Shown: one piece after another, positions 1-5,193 of the stretch
Layout of the letters: every line of letters begins with the position of its first letter
Numbering within the stretch: position 1 is the first letter of the stretch
NCBI GenBank assembly: GCA_002718935.1
Contig: PBFV01000073.1
Span: forward strand, 1,122-6,314
DNA from: Verrucomicrobiales bacterium
GTDB lineage: Bacteria; Verrucomicrobiota; Verrucomicrobiia; Limisphaerales; UBA1100
Direction of reading: 5' to 3'
DNA length: 5,193 nt
Notes under the pieces: model-generated
Database searches by the model: none
Seen by the model: the letters and a program-made list of their open reading frames with translations, nothing else
Told to the model about the DNA's origin: nothing
Program-made: the position numbers and the translations under genes

Positions 1-680
1 AGCTCGGTGATTTCGCCGGTGTTGCGGAAGCTGGCGCCCATCACCTCGGTGGCGTAATCGAATTTCTTGTAGTAGTTGTAAATGCGCGTGACGGACTGCA
101 CGCCGGGATCATCGGCGGGGGCGTATTCCTGACCGGTCTTGGCCTTATGCCAGTCCATGATGCGGCCCACGAAGGGGCTGATGAGTTTCACCCGCGCCTC
201 GGCGCACGCGACGGCTTGGGCAAAGGCAAAGAGCAGGGTGAGGTTGCAGTGGATGCCTTCTTTTTCCAGCTCCTCGGCGGCGCGGATGCCAGCCCACGTG
301 GCGGCGATCTTGATGAGGATCCGCTCGCGCTCGACACCGTTCTTTTCGTAGCGCGCAATGAGGCTTCGCGCCTTGTCCAACGTGGCGGCGGTATCGAAGC
401 TCAATCGCGCATCCACCTCGGTGCTCACGCGTCCGGGAACGATCTTCAGAATCTCCAAGCCAAAGAACACCGCAAGCTTGTCCAGCGCCTCGTCCATATT
501 CGCCGCCTCACTGGTAACTTTGTTGACCAGTTCACCGTACTCCTCCATCTGCGCGGCCTTGAGGATTAGGCTCGGGTTGGTGGTGGCATCCTGCGGCGTA
601 TATTCGCGGATGGATTCAAAATCGCCTGTGTCGGCTACAATAGTGGTGTATTTGCGCAACGAGTCGAGATGACTGCTCAT
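1..680 (-). CDS. tal: Transaldolase (TalB type), N-terminal 226 codons, runs off the left edge
   Basis: Transaldolase is a cytosolic enzyme of the non-oxidative pentose phosphate pathway that moves a dihydroxyacetone unit between sugar phosphates through a lysine Schiff base. The minus strand from ATG 680-678 is open to position 1, giving 226 full codons of a protein usually about 315 residues long, so the C-terminus is outside the window. The start [20 protein letters not shown] matches the usual TalB N-terminus. Visible family motifs are DATTNPSL (31-38), [14 protein letters not shown] (83-96) and [12 protein letters not shown] (121-132), with K124 as the Schiff-base lysine. Also present are D17, N35, E88, N146/T148 and the SPFVGR segment with S168 and R173. 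These correspond to E. coli TalB active-site residues, with an 8-residue offset after the N-terminal part. No Shine-Dalgarno sequence is visible before the start; the start rests on family alignment. The gene is divergent from the three-gene unit to its right. Identification is secure; completeness cannot be judged. Confidence 0.96.
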   Translation of the reverse strand, partial: MSSHLDSLRKYTTIVADTGDFESIREYTPQDATTNPSLILKAAQMEEYGELVNKVTSEAANMDEALDKLAVFFGLEILKIVPGRVSTEVDARLSFDTAATLDKARSLIARYEKNGVERERILIKIAATWAGIRAAEELEKEGIHCNLTLLFAFAQAVACAEARVKLISPFVGRIMDWHKAKTGQEYAPADDPGVQSVTRIYNYYKKFDYATEVMGASFRNTGEITE

Positions 681-749
681 GCGGCATTCAAGCATAGGGC
701 AAATGTTGGGGCAAGCGGGTAACGAAGTCACACTTGTGGCGTATAAAAA

Positions 750-768
750 CAATAATTGCCATTTATTG
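750..768. promoter_or_regulatory. 19-bp imperfect palindrome, candidate operator
   Basis: The sequence CAATAATTG-C-CATTTATTG is an inverted repeat with 9-base arms and a single central base; 8 of 9 positions pair, with the mismatch at 756/762. It lies in the divergent region between the transaldolase and the 571-aa gene and overlaps the -35 hexamer proposed for the latter. That is where a dimeric repressor would bind. No regulator gene is in the window, and an AT-rich palindrome of this size can arise by chance, so an operator role is inference. Confidence 0.35.
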
Positions 769-783
769 AAACTGCACTAAAAT
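756..783 (+). promoter_or_regulatory. Candidate sigma70-type promoter of the three-gene unit
   Basis: A -35-like TTGCCA (756-761, 5 of 6 to consensus) is separated by 16 bases from a -10-like TAAAAT (778-783, 5 of 6 to consensus). Transcription would be expected to begin about 7 bases beyond the -10, at or very near position 790, which is the A of the ATG start codon. That implies a leaderless or nearly leaderless mRNA, which fits the lack of a Shine-Dalgarno sequence there. The call rests on hexamer match only. Confidence 0.45.
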
Positions 784-789
784 TCGTTC

Positions 790-2505
790 ATGAAAGCGCG
801 TTGGATGATTTTTCTTTGTGCGGCCTTGTTCACGATCGCCGCGCAGGCTGCCAAGCCGTTGAGTCATGCCATGCCTGCCGGTGCACTTGCTTATGCCGAG
901 GTGAATGGCTTGGGCAAACGGCTTATTGAGTTGCGCGACTCGGATCTGCTCAAGGCGGCGATGGTCTCGCCGCAGTTCAAGGAATTGCAGGGACTAGAGC
1001 AGTGGACGCAGTTCATGGCTCTGCGCGGTGTAATTGAGGGCTATCTCGCAATGGATGCTTGGACGGCGGCGGACAAGCTTTTCAATGAAATTGCCGTGGG
1101 TGTTTATTCGGGCGCGGGCGGAGAGCCTTCCGCTGTGGTGATGTTTCGCGTGAGCGACACGGTGGCATGGGCCAAGGTGCGCAAACAAGTGGATCCGCTG
1201 ATTACCCTCGTCGACGAGGCGGTGAAACGCGAGCCGGCCGGTGACCGTGAAATCCTGAATTTCAGTGATCAACTCTTCGTGATCCTCGACAAAGACTGGG
1301 CGCTTCTTGCGAGCACGCGAACGTTGCTGGCCAAGGGCTTGGCCGGATTGCAGGGCAAACTGTCTAAATCCATGGCGGGCGACGAGGCGCTTCAGCAAAT
1401 GCGCGCAGACATGGGCGGCGACCATCTGGCCGAGGTATGCCTCAATGTGCCGGCCGCCGCAAAGGCTTATGGCCTTCCATTGGAACTGCCGGAGAAGATG
1501 GATAACGCTGCAAATTCGCTTCTCTTCCATGGCATTCTTGAGGTGGCTGCGGGCAGCCCGTACCTAGGCCTGACTCTGGGCGCGGACAAGACCGGCTTCA
1601 AGCTTACCAGCGGTGTGTCTGGAGATGTGGCAAAGGTACGTGAGAAGCACGAATGGTTTTTGTCGGATCCCACCAAGCCCGGCACACGGGATTTCCCGAC
1701 CGTGCCCGGATTGATGGGCGGCTTCACGATGCACCGCAACCTGGCAGAGTGGTATAAAAAGCGCGAGGAATTGTTAACCGAAGATCAGCAGGCGGGGTTT
1801 GACGAGTTTGAAGCCGCCTTGGGCAACCTGCTGCCGGGCCAAAACGTGGAGGACGACGTGATGCCGGCCTTTGGCTCAACGTTTACGTTGATTGCCGCGC
1901 GCCAGACTTTTGATCATCTGCAGGGGGAGCCGGGCATCAAGCTGCCTGGATTTGCGCTGATGTTTGATCTCGAGAAGCCTCAGAACGGCCGGCTTTTTCA
2001 GCTCCTTTTTCAAACCATCGTCACCATCACCAACATCGTCGGTGTCGAGGAAGGGCTCGACCGCCAACCCTCCGTCATGACTGCCGTGGTTTACAAGGGC
2101 GTGCCGATCAATACCATCGAGTATCTCAAGCCCCCTCAAGGCAAGCAATTGAACATAGGCTACAACTTCGTGCCGTGCGCAGCGACCATCAATGGTCGGT
2201 TCGTGTTTTGCACTTCACTGCAATTGTGTAAATCGCTGGTAGACGCGCTGGCCAAGCCGCAGGATGCCAAGCGCGAGAACCGGAATTTAAACTTTGAGCT
2301 GCATTTGTCGGAGTTGAAAGACTTGGTCACGGTGAACCAAAAAGCATTGCTAGCCTCACGCATTCAACAGGGCAAAACGGCGACCGGTGCGAAAGGGGAA
2401 ATTCAGCTGGTGGAACAGTTGCTGGATTTTGTGAAGCTCATGCGCCTGAGCACGTCTGTTAAAGAGAAGGGTTTTCAGCTCCAGCTTGAGGGGCAGTGGA
2501 AATAG
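790..2505 (+). CDS. Secreted protein of unknown function, 571 aa, first gene of the DUF1800/DUF1501 unit
   Basis: I do not recognise a characterised family. The N-terminus is a clear Sec signal peptide: MKAR, then a hydrophobic stretch at 5-17, and an AQA cleavage site after residue 20. C10 is not in a proper lipobox, so a soluble or loosely envelope-associated periplasmic protein is more likely than a lipoprotein. No membrane segment follows. The mature part starts MPAGALAYAEVNGLG (28-42), and the chain ends in an alternating beta-like stretch GFQLQLEGQWK (561-571). The opening and the later 'dkdwALLAST' (168-176) and 'NGRFVFCTS' (468-476) segments recall DUF3352-like secreted proteins, but this is an impression, not an identification. 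The mature protein has four cysteines, C217, C463, C474 and C480, three of them clustered. The ATG at 790 is chosen because it alone gives the signal peptide; it lacks a Shine-Dalgarno sequence. The stop is 2 bases before the likely start of the DUF1800 gene, implying co-transcription. Confidence 0.9.
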   Translation: MKARWMIFLCAALFTIAAQAAKPLSHAMPAGALAYAEVNGLGKRLIELRDSDLLKAAMVSPQFKELQGLEQWTQFMALRGVIEGYLAMDAWTAADKLFNEIAVGVYSGAGGEPSAVVMFRVSDTVAWAKVRKQVDPLITLVDEAVKREPAGDREILNFSDQLFVILDKDWALLASTRTLLAKGLAGLQGKLSKSMAGDEALQQMRADMGGDHLAEVCLNVPAAAKAYGLPLELPEKMDNAANSLLFHGILEVAAGSPYLGLTLGADKTGFKLTSGVSGDVAKVREKHEWFLSDPTKPGTRDFPTVPGLMGGFTMHRNLAEWYKKREELLTEDQQAGFDEFEAALGNLLPGQNVEDDVMPAFGSTFTLIAARQTFDHLQGEPGIKLPGFALMFDLEKPQNGRLFQLLFQTIVTITNIVGVEEGLDRQPSVMTAVVYKGVPINTIEYLKPPQGKQLNIGYNFVPCAATINGRFVFCTSLQLCKSLVDALAKPQDAKRENRNLNFELHLSELKDLVTVNQKALLASRIQQGKTATGAKGEIQLVEQLLDFVKLMRLSTSVKEKGFQLQLEGQWK

Positions 2506-2507
2506 CA

Positions 2508-3764
2508 ATGGCCCAACCTACCGGCATATTGGCACCGCATCACGCTGCGCAATGGTCGCGGCGCGATGCCACGCATTTTTTGTGGCGCACGCAATTCGGT
2601 GCTTCGGCGGCGGAGATTACCCGCGTACATCGCGATGGCATTGCGCGCACGCTCGAGCGCCTGCTCACGCCACAAACGGAGGATGACGAGTTTCAAACCG
2701 TTGAGCCCATCCTGCGCGATACCGCGCTGGACACTGGCAGCGTGGCCAGCCTGCAGACTTGGTGGCTGCACCGGATGTTTTACTCAGCCAACCCGCTCAC
2801 CGAGCGAATGGCGCTCTTGTGGCATAACCATTTTGCCACCTCGTTTGCCAAAGTGCGGAGTGTGCCGCATATGTTGGCGCAAAATAATGCGTTCCGGACG
2901 GAAGCGCTCGGCAGCTTCCGCCGATTGTTGCACGGCATGTCGAAGGATGTGGCCATGCTCATTTGGCTGGATGGCAACGCGAATCGCAAGCGGCATGCGA
3001 ATGAAAATTTTGCGCGCGAGGTCATGGAGCTTTTCAGCCTTGGCGAGGGCAATTACACGGAAGACGACATCAAGCAGGCGGCGCGCTCCTTCACCGGCTG
3101 GCATGTGCGAGATGATGAATACTGGTTCAACGCGCGCCAGCATGACAACACGGACAAAACGCTTTTTGGCAAGACGGCCAATCTGGACGGCCATGACGTG
3201 ATCGACCTGTGTCTCGCGCATCGGGCCTGCCCGCGGTTTATTGCCTTGAAGTTGTTGCGGGAATTTGTGCTCGAGTCACCCACCGAGGCGCACCTCAGCG
3301 CCGTCGCTGCGCGCATTCGCGAGCATGATTATGCGTTGGCGCCGGTGATGCGTGAACTGCTGTCTTCCAAGCTGTTTTTCAGCGGCGCGGCCCGGCACGC
3401 GCGCATCAAGGGTCCGGTGGAATTAATCCTCGGTGCCTGTCGCGCGCTTTCGGTGCGGCCGAATTTGCAGGCGGTCAACCAGCTGTCCGGCCAACTGGGC
3501 CAAGCGCTGTTCGAGCCGCCCACGGTCAAAGGCTGGGAAGGTGGCCGCCTGTGGATCACCTCCGCTTCACTTTTGCAGCGAAACAATTTCGCCCATCGCC
3601 TGCTGCAGGGCGGGCTAGGCAAACTGCCCAAGCCGGAGGGGAAACCGGAACATTACCGCGAACTGCTGCTCGCCCAGGCCGTGCCGGGGTTGGATGCCAA
3701 GGCGGTGTCCACGCGCCAGCAGGTGCACCTGATGATGACCTTACCTGAATTCCAATTAACATGA
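2508..3764 (+). CDS. DUF1800 family protein, 418 aa
   Basis: DUF1800 proteins have no settled biochemical role and are usually encoded beside DUF1501 genes, as here. The family pattern runs the full length: ATHFLWRTQFGAS (21-33) at the start, WWLHRMFYSANPLTERM (85-101) leading into LLWHNHFATSFAKV (103-116), and NENFAREVMELFSLGEGNY (165-183) followed by AARSFTGW (191-198). Further on are KLLREFV (248-254), PPTVKGWEGGRLWITSASLL (337-356) and the typical LPEFQ ending (412-416). The domain is therefore complete, although the chain is on the short side for the family. ATG 2508 is preferred. It sits 2 bases after the upstream stop, with GAGGGG (2488-2493) 14 bases before it, rather far for a Shine-Dalgarno sequence. 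A GTG at 2496 would add MEIA, but that purine run is only 2 bases from it. An in-frame TGA at 2487-2489 rules out a longer N-terminus. No signal peptide or membrane segment is visible. The stop overlaps the DUF1501 start as ATGA. Confidence 0.93.
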   Translation: MAQPTGILAPHHAAQWSRRDATHFLWRTQFGASAAEITRVHRDGIARTLERLLTPQTEDDEFQTVEPILRDTALDTGSVASLQTWWLHRMFYSANPLTERMALLWHNHFATSFAKVRSVPHMLAQNNAFRTEALGSFRRLLHGMSKDVAMLIWLDGNANRKRHANENFAREVMELFSLGEGNYTEDDIKQAARSFTGWHVRDDEYWFNARQHDNTDKTLFGKTANLDGHDVIDLCLAHRACPRFIALKLLREFVLESPTEAHLSAVAARIREHDYALAPVMRELLSSKLFFSGAARHARIKGPVELILGACRALSVRPNLQAVNQLSGQLGQALFEPPTVKGWEGGRLWITSASLLQRNNFAHRLLQGGLGKLPKPEGKPEHYRELLLAQAVPGLDAKAVSTRQQVHLMMTLPEFQLT

Positions 3765-4978
3765 ACAATCGTCGTACTTTTTTGAAAACGGTCGGAGCCA
3801 CCAGCGTTGCGCTGGGCACGCTGCCGCACCCCGTCTTTGCGCGCACCGCGGTGAACGATCCCGACGGCCGCATCCTCGTGCTTGTCCAACTAGCCGGCGG
3901 TAACGATGGCCTGAACACGGTGATTCCCTTTGCCAATGACGTGTATCAAAAACGCCGGCCGAGCCTCGCCCTGGGCAAGGGCGCGACGCTTGGGCTGACC
4001 GATGAGCTGGCGCTGCACCCGCAATTATCGGGTCTAAAGGAAATTTATGATGAGGGCGCACTGGGCATTGTGCAGGGCGTGGGGTATCCGAACCCGAACC
4101 GCTCGCACTTTCGTTCGATGGACATTTGGCATACGGCCAAACCGGGCGTGGCGGACAAGCGCGACGGCTGGCTCGGGCGCGCGTTTGATGCGGCGTCCAA
4201 AAAGCTCGCCGGCCAGGTGCCGGCGATCGCTTTGGGCACCGGGCGGCTGCCGTTGGGGCTGGTGTCCACGAAGTTTACCGTGCCCACCGTGCGCAGCCTG
4301 AAGGATTATCAACTGCAGCTCGCCGGCAACAAAGCCGAGCAAACCACGCAGCGCAAACAGATGCGCGAGTTGGTTGGCAGTGGCACGGGGGGCAACAGCG
4401 ATTTGGATTTCCTGCGGCGCACGGCTGCCACAGCCTTGGATACTTCCGAGAAAATTCAGTCCGTGCTTGAGGAATACCAACCCGCCCAACCCTATCCGCA
4501 AAACGGCCTCGGCCAGCGACTGCAAAACGTGGCGCAACTGATCACCGCCGACCTTGGCGCGCGCGTGTACTTTGTTTCCCTCGACGGATTCGATACGCAC
4601 GCTGAGCAAGCCGGCGCGCACAACTCGCTGATGACCGAGCTGTCCACCGCGCTCAGTGCGTTTTACGCGGACCTCAAGGCGCACGGGTTGTCCAAGCGTG
4701 TGACCACGGCCACCTTCTCGGAATTCGGCCGGCGCGTGAAAGAGAACGGCAGCCTTGGCACCGATCATGGTGCAGCGGGGCCGATGTTCCTGATGGGCGA
4801 TTCGGTAAAGGCGGGTCTGCACGGCGCGCACCCGAGTCTTACGGATCTCGATCAGGGCGATCTCAAGCACCACACCGATTTCCGCAGCATCTACACGGCG
4901 TTGCTCGAAGATTGGCTTGGCTGGAACGCCGAAGCCGCCGTGGGCGGGAAATTCAAGAAGCCGCGTTTGTTTGCCTAA
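3761..4978 (+). CDS. DUF1501 family protein with Tat export signal, 405 aa
   Basis: DUF1501 proteins are related in fold to alkaline phosphatases and sulfatases; substrate and reaction are not established. The N-terminus NRRTFLK (3-9) is a good twin-arginine motif, followed by a hydrophobic region and a likely cleavage after VFA (25-27), so export in folded form is expected. The mature part shows VLVQLAGGNDGLNTVIP (40-56), NPNRSHFRSMDIW (111-123), GWLGRAFD (136-143), VSLDGFDTHAEQAGAHN (272-288), FSEFGRRVKENGSLGTDHG (319-337) and HTDFRSIY (371-378). D49, H116, D278, H280, D335 and H336 are candidate metal or catalytic residues by analogy with the superfamily; this is inference. The length is normal for the shorter members and the ending is intact. 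The ATG overlaps the DUF1800 stop by 4 bases (ATGA), and no Shine-Dalgarno sequence is visible, so translation probably depends on coupling to the upstream gene. It is the last gene of the unit. Confidence 0.95.
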   Translation: MNNRRTFLKTVGATSVALGTLPHPVFARTAVNDPDGRILVLVQLAGGNDGLNTVIPFANDVYQKRRPSLALGKGATLGLTDELALHPQLSGLKEIYDEGALGIVQGVGYPNPNRSHFRSMDIWHTAKPGVADKRDGWLGRAFDAASKKLAGQVPAIALGTGRLPLGLVSTKFTVPTVRSLKDYQLQLAGNKAEQTTQRKQMRELVGSGTGGNSDLDFLRRTAATALDTSEKIQSVLEEYQPAQPYPQNGLGQRLQNVAQLITADLGARVYFVSLDGFDTHAEQAGAHNSLMTELSTALSAFYADLKAHGLSKRVTTATFSEFGRRVKENGSLGTDHGAAGPMFLMGDSVKAGLHGAHPSLTDLDQGDLKHHTDFRSIYTALLEDWLGWNAEAAVGGKFKKPRLFA

Positions 4979-5031
4979 CCGGTTTTGCTAACGGCGCAAT
5001 CGTAACTTTTTGTTATTTTTTTCAAAAAGCA

Positions 5032-5050
5032 GTTGCCAAACGGCGGCAAC
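5032..5050 (-). terminator. Weak hairpin, possible secondary terminator on the minus strand
   Basis: GTTGCC (5032-5037) and GGCAAC (5045-5050) pair perfectly around a 7-base loop. Read on the minus strand, the hairpin is followed within two bases by a CTTTTT tract (plus-strand AAAAAG, 5024-5029), as expected for a Rho-independent terminator of a transcript arriving from the right. The stem is only 6 bp, so this could be a back-up to the stronger hairpin at 5068-5092, or chance. On the plus strand the region just upstream (5006-5022) is T-rich but has no convincing stem before it. Confidence 0.3.
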
Positions 5051-5063
5051 GGTTCATCATCAG

Positions 5064-5092
5064 AAAACCCGCCGGACCGGTGGTCCGACGGG
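5064..5092 (-). terminator. Strong GC-rich hairpin with T-run, terminator for a leftward transcript
   Basis: An 11-base stem (5068-5078 with 5082-5092) pairs at 10 of 11 positions, with one C/A mismatch (5072/5088) and a 3-base loop. On the minus strand the stem is followed directly by TTTTCT (plus-strand AAAA at 5064-5067), the classic intrinsic-terminator layout. On the plus strand it is followed by CTACCC, not T's, so it should not stop the DUF1501 transcript. It implies a leftward transcription unit entering from beyond position 5193. Confidence 0.6.
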
Positions 5093-5102
5093 CTACCCAA
5101 CC

Positions 5103-5150
5103 TGTTATGGCCCTCCCTTGAACCTCCATCGGAGGGCCTAACACTTTTAT
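5103..5150 (+). terminator. Intrinsic terminator of the three-gene unit
   Basis: TGTTA (5103-5107) pairs with TAACA (5139-5143), and GGCCCTCC (5109-5116) pairs with GGAGGGCC (5131-5138). The result is a 13-bp stem with one bulged T (5108) and a 14-base loop. C and then TTTTAT (5145-5150) follow on the plus strand. It lies 125 bases after the DUF1501 stop, and no other plus-strand hairpin closer to the gene has a comparable stem. The T-run is short and the loop fairly large, so efficiency is uncertain. Confidence 0.55.
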
Positions 5151-5185
5151 AGACGCCACTTTCTATTAAAAGTTTCATCTTTTTT
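5143..5185 (+). terminator. AT-rich hairpin followed by T6, possible second-stage terminator
   Basis: ACTTTTATAGA (5143-5153) pairs with TCTATTAAAAGT (5162-5173) with one bulged T and an 8-base loop. A T6 run (5180-5185) starts six bases after the stem. The left arm contains the T-run of the preceding terminator, so the two hairpins share sequence and would form one after the other. The stem is nearly all A/T and the T6 run is not adjacent, so it is a weak terminator candidate at best. Confidence 0.25.
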
Positions 5186-5193
5186 CCTCAAAA

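Noticed and set aside
147..569. 140-codon plus-strand open frame
   Set aside because: It lies entirely opposite the transaldolase coding sequence, whose motifs are unmistakable; the open frame is a by-product of that gene's codon bias.
681..760. Promoter for the transaldolase on the minus strand
   Set aside because: TATACG (plus 740-745) and TATGCT (just before the start) resemble -10 boxes, but neither has a matching -35 at 16-18 bases, so no call is made.
994..1530. 178-codon minus-strand open frame inside the 571-aa gene
   Set aside because: It is the antisense shadow of a gene with a signal peptide and tight operon spacing; its composition is rich in His and Arg, as expected for a reverse-strand artefact.
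2496..2507. GTG at 2496 as the DUF1800 start
   Set aside because: It would overlap the upstream gene by 10 bases and sits only 2 bases from the purine run, too close for a ribosome site. ATG 2508 is better placed, though GTG cannot be excluded.
2566..3201. 211-codon plus-strand frame overlapping DUF1800
   Set aside because: It is very rich in Arg, Ser, Cys and Trp with no motif, typical of an out-of-frame reading of a GC-rich gene. The DUF1800 frame carries all the family motifs.
4034..4873. 279-codon minus-strand open frame
   Set aside because: It is antisense to DUF1501, which has conserved motifs throughout. The antisense frame shows no recognisable domain and its length is explained by the GC-rich codons of the real gene.
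5068..5143. Hairpin cluster as a repeat element, riboswitch or small RNA gene
   Set aside because: The hairpins differ in sequence, no second copy occurs in the window, and T-run placement fits ordinary terminators. I recognise no riboswitch consensus.

Overview
The window reads as a piece of a moderately GC-rich bacterial chromosome. The adjacent DUF1800/DUF1501 pair and the style of the large secreted protein before it suggest Verrucomicrobiota, or less likely Planctomycetota. This is inference from gene content only: no rRNA or other phylogenetic marker is present.

Layout. Positions 1-680 (minus strand) hold the first 226 codons of a transaldolase; its C-terminus lies beyond the left edge. 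A 109-bp divergent intergenic region (681-789) follows, with a 19-bp imperfect palindrome and a sigma70-like promoter pointing right. Three genes then run rightward with almost no gaps: a secreted 571-aa protein of unknown function (790-2505), a DUF1800 protein (best start ATG 2508, ending 3764) and a DUF1501 protein with a Tat signal (3761-4978). There are 2 bases between the first and second, and a 4-base ATGA overlap between the second and third, so they look like one co-transcribed and translationally coupled unit. The last 215 bases (4979-5193) contain no convincing gene but several hairpins. A GC-rich hairpin with a T-run on the minus strand and another with a T-run on the plus strand look like interlocked terminators of two converging transcripts.

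How the genes may work together. DUF1800 and DUF1501 proteins are a well-known recurring pair whose biochemical role is unsettled; DUF1501 belongs to the alkaline phosphatase/sulfatase-like fold group. Here DUF1501 carries a twin-arginine export signal, the 571-aa protein carries a Sec-type signal, and DUF1800 carries no visible signal. A cell-envelope function for the unit is therefore plausible but unproven. The transaldolase is a pentose phosphate pathway enzyme, transcribed away from the unit and probably unrelated to it. I see no mobile element, CRISPR array, tRNA, rRNA or defence system. The parts most worth a second look are the unknown secreted protein, the export asymmetry of the pair, the apparently leaderless start at 790 with a palindrome over its -35, and the hairpin cluster at the right end.
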